A stretch of 64,000 bases of DNA from Kistimonas sp964291505 (GTDB lineage Bacteria; Pseudomonadota; Gammaproteobacteria; Pseudomonadales; Endozoicomonadaceae). The notes under the pieces were generated by a model. That model did not search any database and was not told where the DNA came from. It saw only the letters and a program-made list of their open reading frames with translations. Shown here piece by piece: positions 1-8,845 of this stretch (the first letter of the stretch is position 1; each line of letters starts with the position of its first letter). The translations under genes were made by a program, and so were the position numbers. The stretch spans positions 2,728,001 to 2,792,000 of the forward strand of contig OZ220216.1 of NCBI GenBank assembly GCA_964291505.2, read 5' to 3'.

Positions 1-2488
1 AGATGGCACCCAGGGTCTCATTCTGTGCCGCCCGGCTACTGGCCACTACGCTACCGCTATCTGCCAGCATGGATTCTGCAATGTCGGCAATTTCTTCTGC
101 TGTTGAGGCATCTGAGAGCGCTTGCCAGAGCGGATCATTTTCATCCAGTAGGCCAAGCGCTGCCTGCTGGTAGGCACGGATAGTATTGATGGCATTACCG
201 TCAGCTCCCCCCTGTTCAGCGATCACGGCAAGATCATTCGCGGTCACACGTACGCTCAGGGTGTTGTCGGTTAACTCGTCCAGCTCAGCCTTGATCAGTA
301 CAGAGTCTGTGCCTATGAATACCCCTTGATCTACTATCTCTAAGGCATTGAGGGCAATATAACTGATACCGTTAATTGAAGCGTTATAATTGTCAGCTTC
401 AGGGCTAATTAATAACCGACTGTCTTCAGACAAAACCATAGTCCCTCGCGTGGCCAACAGTGGAGACGAAGGAATCGTTTCATCATTAATGCCAAGGACG
501 ACAGTCCCTCCTGTTTCAATAGCAAAGGATTCACCAATCACGCTGTAATCATTGATTCGTAAAACACCATTACTTGATACAGCCCCGACTCCTGAAATCC
601 TCCCACTAAAGGTGAAATCACCGTTAATAAGGAACTCCCCAGCTTCAGCCGAACCATCCATGGCACCACCATCAAACTGTATGGATCCGCCATTACTATA
701 GATATCCCCCAGAATCAGGCCATCTGTTTGTACAAGATGCAGTGCCGATTCAGCCTGACTAAAATCAATGGCAACGCGTCCACTATCCGCATCCTCCGGG
801 TCAATCAACCCTCCCAGAAGATCACCACTGTTGCGAACGATACCCTCCACTGTGCCATAGGCCCGTATGGCCGCACCGCCAGCAGTAATGGTGCCGGTAT
901 TTGTGATATCTCCCGAATAGGTAAGCTCCTCCCCATTCATCGGGAGTTCACCCGTCACATAACTGCCCCAACCAATATGGATACCATCATCATCCGCCAC
1001 AATGCGGCCGCTATTGGTAATGGAACCCACCCGGGAACCGTGTACTTCAAGCTCGTCGCGGTCTTCCTCTTCACGATCATCGTAATAGTAATCCGTACTA
1101 CCTACATAAATACCGTGACCGTCGATGTAGCCTTCATCGAAATCATCCCACTCGCCACCACGCGCGGTAATCTCACCACTATTGATAATGCCGCCGACAA
1201 TGGCAGGCTCCAAGCCAATACCTGACCCACGGGTTGTGTTGATGGTTCCGCTGTTATTAATAGTGTTATTAACGTAGGCATAATCAACATAAATGCCTTC
1301 CCAGGCTTCAGAGACATTAATCGTGCCTTCATTAACAATGTCACCGACTTCGGAAAAGCCTTCCACAAGAATCCCTTCTCGTGCAGAATTAATCACACTG
1401 TCTGCGCCTACATTACCCACACGGCCGGCAACTTCCGCGCCGTTGATTCCAAGGCCAAAAGCAGCCCCGTCAATATCTGCTTCAACGGTGACATTGATGG
1501 TGCCTGTATTAATGACATCACCTTCTACATAAGCAACGATCGGATCCGCTTCGATCAGTTCGATATTGATATCGTCATAAGACCCAACAAACATGCCACC
1601 GGCGCCATCACTGATACCTGACGGTTCGTCAGAATCTTTTTCAGCAATGGTTATGGTGCCACTGTTAATTACACTCCCCACAACCTCGGTATACTCACTG
1701 ACCCGAACACCGAACAAACCAATATCCTCAACATCTGGATATTGGCCTTCATAATCATCACCTTGTGTATAAATCGTAATAGCACCACTGTTTTCTACCG
1801 TACCGCCAATACTCGATTCAGTAAGATAAATACCTTCATTATCACCAAAGAAGGTCCCGTCATTTCTTACATCCCCTCCAATGTCAGAATATGCGACATA
1901 AATACCATCATAAACAGGGTTATTATCACTGCCCATTACACCGGCATTAATGACATTCCCCGTGACTATTGAGTCCTCAACATGTAACCAATCATCTGTA
2001 AGCGTTCCGTTGTTCTTGATATCGCCACCTACAAGAACATTTTCGGTATAAAGCGCATAAGCAGACCCATTATTTGTAATGCTGCCGTCAATTCTCAGCG
2101 ACTCGCCATCACCTGTAACACCAAAGTCACCACTAAGATCACCATTATTCACAACACTTCCTGCAATTAAGGGCGTGTTGTTTTCTTCTAGGATTTGCGG
2201 CTCGATTTCAGGTTCTGGCGGCCCACTAAAACCAGACTGAACTGAAAAACTCTCTTGATTCGCGTCATTAATGACATCGCCATTAATGACGCCTTCAACA
2301 ATCACACTCTCAATTGGGTTTTCTGCAGTACTGGTGACAGCGTCACAGGTTTCCTCAGCCGCAACGTATAATGTGCCATTTTCAACATTCTCACAGGGAG
2401 CTGCATTAGCGGCCGGGGTATAACCTTGCAAAACCGCCACAATCGCCGTACTCAACAGCGACTGCCTGAAAAGGGTGTTCCTGTTCAT
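1..2488 (-). CDS. Autotransporter-type beta-helix adhesin, N-terminal part (runs off window)
   Basis: An open frame on the minus strand starts at ATG 2488 behind a purine-rich AAGAGAAGAA ribosome binding site and stays open to base 1, giving 829 codons without a stop. The N-terminus MNRNTLFRQSLLSTAIVAV continues to an ANA/APC-type signal-peptidase site. The body is built of degenerate repeats of the kind V.GDVINSGTI, N..GTI and I.NSG.I about every 25-40 residues, the pattern of a right-handed parallel beta-helix passenger. The part nearest the window edge (roughly residues 740-829) turns helical and Ala/Leu-rich, as seen just before the beta-barrel of type V autotransporters. The barrel itself would lie outside the window, so the secretion type is inferred. 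The passenger is rich in Asp and Glu. The substrate or receptor cannot be told from the sequence. Confidence 0.85.
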   Translation of the reverse strand, partial: MNRNTLFRQSLLSTAIVAVLQGYTPAANAAPCENVENGTLYVAAEETCDAVTSTAENPIESVIVEGVINGDVINDANQESFSVQSGFSGPPEPEIEPQILEENNTPLIAGSVVNNGDLSGDFGVTGDGESLRIDGSITNNGSAYALYTENVLVGGDIKNNGTLTDDWLHVEDSIVTGNVINAGVMGSDNNPVYDGIYVAYSDIGGDVRNDGTFFGDNEGIYLTESSIGGTVENSGAITIYTQGDDYEGQYPDVEDIGLFGVRVSEYTEVVGSVINSGTITIAEKDSDEPSGISDGAGGMFVGSYDDINIELIEADPIVAYVEGDVINTGTINVTVEADIDGAAFGLGINGAEVAGRVGNVGADSVINSAREGILVEGFSEVGDIVNEGTINVSEAWEGIYVDYAYVNNTINNSGTINTTRGSGIGLEPAIVGGIINSGEITARGGEWDDFDEGYIDGHGIYVGSTDYYYDDREEEDRDELEVHGSRVGSITNSGRIVADDDGIHIGWGSYVTGELPMNGEELTYSGDITNTGTITAGGAAIRAYGTVEGIVRNSGDLLGGLIDPEDADSGRVAIDFSQAESALHLVQTDGLILGDIYSNGGSIQFDGGAMDGSAEAGEFLINGDFTFSGRISGVGAVSSNGVLRINDYSVIGESFAIETGGTVVLGINDETIPSSPLLATRGTMVLSEDSRLLISPEADNYNASINGISYIALNALEIVDQGVFIGTDSVLIKAELDELTDNTLSVRVTANDLAVIAEQGGADGNAINTIRAYQQAALGLLDENDPLWQALSDASTAEEIADIAESMLADSGSVVASSRAAQNETLGAI

Positions 2489-2787
2489 TATTCTTCTCTT
2501 TATTCAACATCCGTATACATAATATTGCCGTCCTGCAATAGCCTTTCCCTGGAGCATGGTCAGACAGTGCGACAACTGGCGGCAGACTCAAAAGGCGCAC
2601 AAAGTTTACTGACCCAGCGCACAGTTTTGCAATGCTTACGTGGACATTCGTACAAAGTCATGTTTGCCAATCCATTGAATAAACACGCACTTTCGTACCT
2701 CAGATTCATGTCGTTTATGCTTGTGGGTTAGCATTGGCTCGCATAATATCGCCGCCGCATATTCCTTTTGAGACTCACTGATCGGTT
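2489..2787. other. Intergenic region between divergent genes
   Basis: This 299-base stretch separates the divergently transcribed autotransporter and the 128-residue unknown protein. It should carry both promoters. Short frames here overlap in several phases and have no convincing ribosome binding site, so I see no gene. Confidence 0.5.
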
Positions 2788-3174
2788 ATGGCGGTAATCC
2801 TGCAATTTCCCGGCAATGCACCTGTTCAATCCCTGACGATTAATCCGGTCAATTCCGTACCGGAATTTGTATTGTCCGCAAATAACATCCATTTTTTTCG
2901 CCATGCAGGTACGGATGGCCTGTTAACCCTGCGGGGCAATGCCAGCCAGATTGTTTCTGAACTGCAACAGCGCCGTAACGAACTTCAGCACCACTGCTGG
3001 AATGAATGCTGCCGCGAGATGGCGGATGATGCGTTTGTGGATTTCCTGCTGGAGACCCTTAACCGCCTGGAAGAGATTGTCTATTACGTCATGGACCATG
3101 TGGATCCAACCGATGGCCTGGAACTCTGCGGCGTGCCAGACTTCGCCTGGGTCGACCTGCTGGCCAGCCAGTGA
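2788..3174 (+). CDS. Hypothetical protein, 128 aa
   Basis: I do not recognise this family. The frame starts at ATG 2788 (MAVILQFPG...) and encodes a soluble-looking, acidic protein without a signal peptide or membrane segment. Residues about 50-75 (SQIVSELQQRRNELQHHCW) and 80-110 look helical, with two cysteines at NECC. The codon usage resembles the neighbouring core genes, and the frame is far longer than competing frames on either strand. It lies between the autotransporter and the RDD gene, both of which could be independent units, so the context says little about its job. Confidence 0.65.
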   Translation: MAVILQFPGNAPVQSLTINPVNSVPEFVLSANNIHFFRHAGTDGLLTLRGNASQIVSELQQRRNELQHHCWNECCREMADDAFVDFLLETLNRLEEIVYYVMDHVDPTDGLELCGVPDFAWVDLLASQ

Positions 3175-3284
3175 CGTCGGTCATGCCTTTGAAGCTTTCT
3201 TGTTGACCTGAAGCGGAATCACTTGAACCCGTCGGGCTTTTCCGTAAACTCATCCGCCAAAATGGCTAGATATTCACGGATCGT

Positions 3285-3767
3285 ATGAGCAGTTCCAACG
3301 AGCAGATACCCCAGGCTCCCCTGCCTCCCGCACCACTGTGGCGCCGACTGGCGGCCATGTTCTATGACACCCTGCTGGTCATGGCCCTGATGATGGTGAC
3401 CACCGGCGTCTATCACACGGCAGTCAACAAATGGTTGCTGAAGATGGATGACGCACCGCTTGGCTTCAACCCCTTCCTGGCCTCCCTGCTGGTGTTTGTC
3501 ACCTTCGGATTCTTCGCCTATTTCTGGACCCGTAAAGGTCAGACGCTGGGCATGCAGGTGTGGCGCGTTCGCGTTCAAAACAAAGATGGCGGCGCGATTT
3601 CCCTGTGGCAGTGCCTGCTGCGGTTCATGATTGCCATTCCGGGCATTGGTCTGGCGCTGGCAGGCGTGTTCTGGATGAAGATCGATAAGGAAGGAAAAAC
3701 CTGGCAGGATCGTTATTCCATGTCGGAAGTCGTACTTCTGCCGAAAGGTTTTTACGGACTCAAGTAA
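3285..3767 (+). CDS. RDD family membrane protein
   Basis: This 160-residue protein has the RDD-domain signature near the N-terminus (LWRRLAAMFYDTLLVMALM), where the Arg-Arg and the Tyr-Asp flank the first membrane helix. Further membrane segments lie at about residues 58-80 and 110-130. The motif KGQTLGMQVWRVRV is the usual RDD loop, and the end reads WQDRYSMSEVV. The family are small inner-membrane proteins, possibly transporters, of poorly defined function. The gene converges on lptG; in related genomes an RDD gene often sits next to lptFG. Confidence 0.9.
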   Translation: MSSSNEQIPQAPLPPAPLWRRLAAMFYDTLLVMALMMVTTGVYHTAVNKWLLKMDDAPLGFNPFLASLLVFVTFGFFAYFWTRKGQTLGMQVWRVRVQNKDGGAISLWQCLLRFMIAIPGIGLALAGVFWMKIDKEGKTWQDRYSMSEVVLLPKGFYGLK

Positions 3768-3785
3768 TTTGTTGTATTTCGGATA

Positions 3786-3814
3786 CGGTCACGTCGGTAT
3801 CCCGGACGTGACCG
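3786..3814. terminator. Hairpin between convergent RDD gene and lptG
   Basis: CGGTCACGTC at 3786-3795 pairs perfectly with GACGTGACCG at 3805-3814 around a 9-base loop. It lies between the stop codons of two convergent genes. There is no clear T tract, so termination could be bidirectional but is not proven. Confidence 0.55.
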
Positions 3815-3821
3815 CGCATCG

Positions 3822-4880
3822 TTAAGCCGCCCGCCGCAACAGCACCACACCAATCCCGAAACAGACCACGATCGGTAGCATGACCGCCACCAGCGGCGAA
3901 AACCCGAACACCAGGCTGGCCGGTCCCATCAGGTTCTGCAGGATCATAAAGACAACCCCCGTCACCACACCGGTAAACAACCGCAACCCCATGCTGACAG
4001 AGCGCAGCGGGCCGAACACAAATGACATCCCGATCAATACCAGCACAAAGATAGACAGCGGCTGCAGCACCTTCTTCCAGAACGCCAGATCATATTCGCC
4101 GCTTTCCAGACCTTGATCACGCAGATAATCCACGTAGGTCATCAAACCTTCAATAGAGAGATCATCCGGCTTAACCACAACAACTTTTAGAAGAGTGGTC
4201 GTCAACTCAGTATGCCAGTCCTCGGTCAGATTAGTGGTCGTTGTGACTTTGTTGCCCTGGTAGTGACTGTTCTTAACATCTTCCAGTACCCAATGATTTC
4301 CCTGGAACAACGCACGGTCCGCATAACTGCTTTCCACCAAGCGGTTCTGGTCGTCAAACACAAAACGACTTACGCCGTACAACACCCCATTGGGCTGTAC
4401 TGCGTTGAAGAACATATAGCTGTTGCCTTCCCGGTGCCATACACCTTCGTCACTGTAGCGACCATCAGCGGAGCGTTCTATCTTGCGCTGGGTCAACGCC
4501 ATCTGCTCCGCCACCGGAGTGACATATTCACCGATCAACATACCGGCAACAATCATCACCAGCGCCGGTTTCATTACTGCCCAACCGATCCGGCTAAGTG
4601 ATACACCGGCAGCACGCATGACCACCAGTTCACTGTGTCCGGCCATGCTGCCCAGACCGGCCAGACAGCCGATCAAGGCGGAGACCGGAATCACCTCATA
4701 AATCCGTTTTGGTGTGGTCAACAGCATGTATTTCAAGACTTGCGGCAACTGGTAATTGGCCCGCATGCTGCCCAGCTGATCCAGAAAGGCAAACAGGGTG
4801 TTCAGGAACACCACGACCACCAGCACAACCAGCATGGCCCCGAGGACATTCAGCCCAATATAGCGATCCAGCTTTTTCAT
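3822..4880 (-). CDS. lptG: LPS export ABC transporter permease LptG
   Basis: The protein (352 aa from ATG 4880, MKKLDRYIGLNVLG) is the LptG half of the LptB2FG transporter, which extracts lipopolysaccharide from the inner membrane and feeds the LptC-LptA bridge. Three or four helices lie in the N-terminal 110 residues, then a periplasmic jellyroll domain (about 130-260), then a C-terminal membrane block. I chose ATG 4880 because it follows the lptF stop by five bases; an in-frame ATG at 4910 would overlap lptF and adds residues that LptG does not normally have. It forms an operon with lptF, transcribed away from pepA, which is the usual arrangement. Confidence 0.96.
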   Translation of the reverse strand: MKKLDRYIGLNVLGAMLVVLVVVVFLNTLFAFLDQLGSMRANYQLPQVLKYMLLTTPKRIYEVIPVSALIGCLAGLGSMAGHSELVVMRAAGVSLSRIGWAVMKPALVMIVAGMLIGEYVTPVAEQMALTQRKIERSADGRYSDEGVWHREGNSYMFFNAVQPNGVLYGVSRFVFDDQNRLVESSYADRALFQGNHWVLEDVKNSHYQGNKVTTTTNLTEDWHTELTTTLLKVVVVKPDDLSIEGLMTYVDYLRDQGLESGEYDLAFWKKVLQPLSIFVLVLIGMSFVFGPLRSVSMGLRLFTGVVTGVVFMILQNLMGPASLVFGFSPLVAVMLPIVVCFGIGVVLLRRAA

Positions 4881-4885
4881 GATTC

Positions 4886-5980
4886 TCAACGCCCCCTGCC
4901 GGACAGCCAATGCGTCAGCCGACCCCAGTAAAACATGACTAACGCGATGGCCAGGAACACGGCATGTACCCCCCAGACGCCAATGCCCGGCGACAGGTTG
5001 CCATCCTCAACTGCACCACGGGCAGATATCAGCAACGCTAAATAAAGGAGATAAAGCAGTACGCCCGGCAACAGTTTGATAAACCGTCCTTGCCGCGGAT
5101 TCACCCGCGCCAGTGGCAGCGCCATCAGCACAATGACCGGTGCCAGCAACGGCAGCGAGATACGCCACTGTAACTCGGCCTTGCTGGCGTTGTTGTCGTG
5201 ACTCAGCAGAACGGAGGTTGGCTGCACACTCTCCTTGCTGGCGCGGGCACTGACGTCACGATCCTGCATCTGCACGCCGTAGGTTTCGTATTGCATGATG
5301 CGCGCTTGCGGCTGTCCCGGCACAAGGTCATAGCGATAGCCGTCTGACAGCATCAGGTAGCGTTTGCCGCTTTTTTCATCCGGGTGCAGGCGTCCCTGTT
5401 CCGCCAGCAACATGGTCATGCCATTTTCGGCACCTTTTTCTGAGCGCTGGGCAATGAACACATGACTCATGACCGACTTGTCATCCAGCAGCTCTTCGAC
5501 ATATGTCGTACGATCCCCGCCATCCAGCATCTGAAAACGACCCGGTGTCAGGTTATCGAACTCGGTCATACTGTCCTGGCGGTTCAGGATATCTTCAACC
5601 TGGGCTGTGCCGGCCGGTGTCAGCCAAATGCTGAAGATCCCCACCACCAGCGCCACCAGTAATGCTGGCGCCATCGTGTAACCCAGCAGCCGGTTCTGGC
5701 TCATCCCGCAGGCTTCCAGCACGGTCATCTCACTGTCCACATACAGTCGACCATAGGCCAGCAGAATGGCGATAAACAACGCCAACGGCATGATCATCTC
5801 CAGGAAACCGGGCATCCGGTACCCCATGATGGCAAACAGGAACTCGGCCTTGATTTCACCGACCGCCGCCTGTTCGAGGTATTTGATAAAACGCCCGCTG
5901 ACAATAATCAGCAGCAATATGCCGCTGATAGCCAGCCAGCTATGAAGAAGTTCTTTGGCAAGATAGCGAAATACGATCAA
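4886..5980 (-). CDS. lptF: LPS export ABC transporter permease LptF
   Basis: LptF is the second permease subunit of the LptB2FG lipopolysaccharide exporter. The sequence shows the family start (IVFRYLAKELLHSWLAISGI), membrane helices in the first 110 residues, a periplasmic jellyroll region and a C-terminal membrane block ending in WLSGRGR. The start is uncertain. TTG at 5980 gives 364 residues, close to the E. coli length, and places the family motif at the N-terminus. An in-frame ATG at 6061 would add 27 residues with no resemblance to the family. The gene is divergent from pepA and is followed by lptG five bases on. Confidence 0.94.
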   Translation of the reverse strand: MIVFRYLAKELLHSWLAISGILLLIIVSGRFIKYLEQAAVGEIKAEFLFAIMGYRMPGFLEMIMPLALFIAILLAYGRLYVDSEMTVLEACGMSQNRLLGYTMAPALLVALVVGIFSIWLTPAGTAQVEDILNRQDSMTEFDNLTPGRFQMLDGGDRTTYVEELLDDKSVMSHVFIAQRSEKGAENGMTMLLAEQGRLHPDEKSGKRYLMLSDGYRYDLVPGQPQARIMQYETYGVQMQDRDVSARASKESVQPTSVLLSHDNNASKAELQWRISLPLLAPVIVLMALPLARVNPRQGRFIKLLPGVLLYLLYLALLISARGAVEDGNLSPGIGVWGVHAVFLAIALVMFYWGRLTHWLSGRGR

Positions 5981-6173
5981 GGCTGAATCCCGATACTGTT
6001 CAGTTGTCGCAGGACTGTATATAACGCACAGATATGACGTAAACTCCCCATAACCCTGCAACGGCTCCGACAGTTCTCAGGAGACGCTGCTTACCGCCGG
6101 TTACAGAACCCGTTCACATCGGCAAGAAACCGCGCATTATCGCTAAAACAACCGTGTTTGTCTCGGAGTGATT

Positions 6174-7757
6174 ATGGAAATTTCAGTGAAGAATGGCGCT
6201 GCTGACAAGCAACGCACCCAGTGTCTGGTGATTCTGGCCGGCGAGGCACAGCAGAACGCGGCCTTCACCGCTGTTGATAAGGCTGCCGGTGGCCTGCTGA
6301 GCGACCTGCTCAAGCGGGGCGACCTGAAGCAGAAGCCCGGGCAGACACTCCTGATTCCAAGCATCCAAGGTATTCAGGCTGAACGGGTGATCCTCGCGGC
6401 AACCGGCAAAGATGCACTGACAGCAAAAACTACGACTAAGGTGATTGCCGGTATTGTCGGCGCGGTTAACAGTGCATCCGTCAGCAACGCTGTGATCAGC
6501 CTGGACGGTTTAGAACCGGAAGACCGTACACCCGCCTGGGCAGCCAGCCTGTTGGGCCAGATGCTGGAACACTCCAGCTACCGCTTCGAACAGTTCAAGA
6601 GCAAGAAAGACGACAAAGCCGTTTCACTGGACAAAGTGACCCTGCAGATCACCGCCCGCAAGGGAGCAGCCGAATTGGAGACCGCTGCAGCGACCGGTCG
6701 TGCCATTGGCTACGGTATGAACCAGGCGCGCGACCTCGGCAACCTGCCCGGCAACGAATGTACGCCCAGCTACCTGGCCAAAGAAGCGGAAGAACTTGCC
6801 CGCAAAAACACCAAACTCACCACCAAGGTGCTGGGCGAAAAGGAAATGGAAAAGCTGGGCATGGGTTCTTTCCTGTCCGTTTCCAAGGGCTCTGCCGAGG
6901 AAGGCAAACTGATCACCATGGAATACAAGGGTGGCAAGCGCGGTGATCAACCGGTCGTCCTGCTGGGTAAGGGCATCACCTTTGATACCGGCGGCATCAG
7001 CCTCAAGCCCGGCGAAAGCATGGATGAGATGAAGTTCGATATGTGCGGCGCTGCGTCTGTTCTGGGGGCCATGCACACCATCGTCACACTGAAGCTGCCG
7101 ATCAACGTCGTGGGTATGATTGCCAGCGCGGAGAACATGCCCTCCGGCCACGCCAGCAAGCCCGGCGACATCGTTACCTCCATGTCCGGTCAGACCATCG
7201 AAATCCTGAACACTGACGCCGAAGGCCGACTGGTGCTCTGTGACGCCCTGACCTACGCCGAACGCTTCAAGCCGCGTGCCGTTGTGGATATCGCCACCCT
7301 GACCGGCGCCTGCATCATCGCCTTGGGCAACCACATGAGCGGCCTGCTCAGTAACAACGATGAACTGGCCGAGCAGCTGCTTGCGGCGAGCCGTATGGCA
7401 GAAGATCCGGCCTGGCGTATGCCGATGGATGAAAGTTACGACCAGCTGCTCGACAGCAATTTTGCCGACATGGCCAACATCGGCGGTCGTGCGGCTGGCA
7501 CCATCACTGCGGGCTGTTTCCTGGCTCGTTACGCCAAAGCGTTTGCCTGGGCGCACCTGGATATTGCCGGCACTGCCTGGAAGAGCGGCAAGGAGAAAGG
7601 CGCCACCGGTCGCCCCGTCCCCCTGCTGATCCAGTACCTGCTGGACCAGATTGAACGTGACGGCACCACCAAACCAGCCGCGACCCCGAAAACTGCAGCC
7701 AAAAAGCCTGCGGCAAAGAAAGCCCCTGCGAAAAAGGCAGCACCTCGTAAGAAGTAA
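6174..7757 (+). CDS. pepA: Leucyl aminopeptidase PepA with Lys/Ala/Pro-rich tail
   Basis: PepA is a cytosolic M17 metallo-aminopeptidase that removes N-terminal residues from peptides; in E. coli it also binds DNA in Xer recombination and carAB control. The catalytic core is clear: GITFDTGGISLKPG with metal ligands, and NTDAEGRLVL at about residues 346-355. ATG 6174 follows GGAG by five bases; an upstream GTG at 6168 overlaps that ribosome binding site. At 527 residues it is about 25 longer than E. coli PepA. The excess is a C-terminal tail (about 498-527) made almost only of Lys, Ala, Pro and Thr, with AAKKPAAKKAPAKKAAPRKK-type repeats. It is divergent from lptFG and is followed by holC, the usual order. 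Confidence 0.97.
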   Translation: MEISVKNGAADKQRTQCLVILAGEAQQNAAFTAVDKAAGGLLSDLLKRGDLKQKPGQTLLIPSIQGIQAERVILAATGKDALTAKTTTKVIAGIVGAVNSASVSNAVISLDGLEPEDRTPAWAASLLGQMLEHSSYRFEQFKSKKDDKAVSLDKVTLQITARKGAAELETAAATGRAIGYGMNQARDLGNLPGNECTPSYLAKEAEELARKNTKLTTKVLGEKEMEKLGMGSFLSVSKGSAEEGKLITMEYKGGKRGDQPVVLLGKGITFDTGGISLKPGESMDEMKFDMCGAASVLGAMHTIVTLKLPINVVGMIASAENMPSGHASKPGDIVTSMSGQTIEILNTDAEGRLVLCDALTYAERFKPRAVVDIATLTGACIIALGNHMSGLLSNNDELAEQLLAASRMAEDPAWRMPMDESYDQLLDSNFADMANIGGRAAGTITAGCFLARYAKAFAWAHLDIAGTAWKSGKEKGATGRPVPLLIQYLLDQIERDGTTKPAATPKTAAKKPAAKKAPAKKAAPRKK

Positions 7758-7765
7758 TGCTGACC

Positions 7766-7795
7766 GGTAACAGGCACGCCTCTGTGCCTGTTACC
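7766..7795 (+). terminator. Hairpin after pepA
   Basis: GGTAACAGGCAC at 7766-7777 is a perfect 12-base complement of GTGCCTGTTACC at 7784-7795, with a 6-base loop, nine bases after the pepA stop. There is no strong T tract, so it may only partly separate pepA from holC. Confidence 0.6.
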
Positions 7796-7841
7796 CTTAC
7801 CCGTGTACTATTGATGCTCTGTACCACACTGGCCTGTTTCC

Positions 7842-8282
7842 ATGTCACACGTTGACTTCTACATTCTTCCGGGCAGTCAGCCTGATGACCGTCACCAGTT
7901 TGCCTGTCGACTGGTAGAAAAAGCCTGGCACAAAGGGCACCGTATACATATCCATGCAGAAAGTCAGGAAGAAGCCCAACGACTGGATCAGCTGCTCTGG
8001 CAGTTTCGGGAAGACAGCTTTATTCCGCATCGACTGCAGAGTGATGACAGCCTGAAGGATACGCCGGTCACCATCGACTGGCAGACCGAGTCACTGGAAC
8101 ACCATAACGATGTGCTGATTAACCTGGCGAAGGCCATACCCGAGCAATGCACCCGGTTCAGCCGCATCAGCGAGATTGTGATACAGTCTCCCGAGGTGCT
8201 GGCAACGACCCGCGAGCACTACCGTGAATACCGGGAACTGGGTTTCCCACCGAATACCCGTGATCTGAGAAACAGGCACTGA
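7842..8282 (+). CDS. holC: DNA polymerase III chi subunit HolC
   Basis: HolC (chi) links the clamp loader, through psi (HolD), to single-strand binding protein at the replication fork. The 146-residue frame shows the family opening VDFYILPG, the helix containing CRLVEKAWHKGHRIHIH, and the LLWQFREDSFIPH segment, the hallmark of chi. The C-terminus (REYRELGFPPNTRDLRNRH) is slightly divergent from E. coli. It follows pepA, as in pseudomonads and enterics. A psi-like gene lies far away at 58519. Confidence 0.96.
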   Translation: MSHVDFYILPGSQPDDRHQFACRLVEKAWHKGHRIHIHAESQEEAQRLDQLLWQFREDSFIPHRLQSDDSLKDTPVTIDWQTESLEHHNDVLINLAKAIPEQCTRFSRISEIVIQSPEVLATTREHYREYRELGFPPNTRDLRNRH

Positions 8283-8285
8283 GCC

Positions 8286-8693
8286 ATGTCAGCAAACAGC
8301 CCGTCAGAAAAGAATACCGCCAACCTTCTGGGAGAGCTGGAAACATTGAAAGATTTCCTGGAGGCTCCCCGCCTCCATGATGATCAGGACGATATGGCTT
8401 CAGAGGAAACAGGCACGGATACGATTCCCATCCTGTTTGATATTGCGGTGGAAGACGAAGAAGATGACGTTCCCCTGTTGATTGATCAGGTCGACGAGAT
8501 TGCTGACAAGTTTGAGGATTTTCAACAACCAGTCACTCAACTGACACCTGATCAACTCAGAGTGTCTTTACAGCAAGCAGGGGAGCTGCTGATACAGGAA
8601 ATTATTGACAGTGAAATGGTACGACTAGAATCGATACTCCGTACCCATCTTACGGAAAAGCTACATGTGATACTTAATCATACGGATAAATGA
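8286..8693 (+). CDS. Small acidic hypothetical protein in the holC-valS interval
   Basis: This 135-residue, strongly acidic protein starts three bases after the holC stop, so it is almost certainly cotranscribed with it. No enzyme motif is visible. Residues 15-30 (LLGELETLKDFLEAP) form a helix, 40-70 are Asp/Glu-rich, and 85-130 are predicted helical (VSLQQAGELLIQEIIDSEM). Related gammaproteobacteria often carry a short gene of this kind between holC and valS, which makes a replication-linked role possible, but I do not know its function. Confidence 0.8.
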   Translation: MSANSPSEKNTANLLGELETLKDFLEAPRLHDDQDDMASEETGTDTIPILFDIAVEDEEDDVPLLIDQVDEIADKFEDFQQPVTQLTPDQLRVSLQQAGELLIQEIIDSEMVRLESILRTHLTEKLHVILNHTDK

Positions 8694-8845
8694 ACACACC
8701 CAGCTCATTCATACCCACACATGCACTCAGCTCATTACCTGCTTCAATCAACATTAAGAAAATGTAATGACTTTTTCTTTAATTAATCTACTCTAAATTC
8801 CTTATATGCAACAATACTGATACGAAAACATTAAAGGAATATGCA

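Noticed and set aside
728..1972. Plus-strand frames rich in Thr and Ile at the left edge
   Set aside because: They are antisense to the beta-helix repeats of the autotransporter, whose minus-strand frame is open for 829 codons.
6624..7556. A 310-residue frame on the minus strand within pepA
   Set aside because: It lies entirely antisense to the clear pepA coding sequence and reads as the shadow of its codon bias, with no start signal or recognisable domain.
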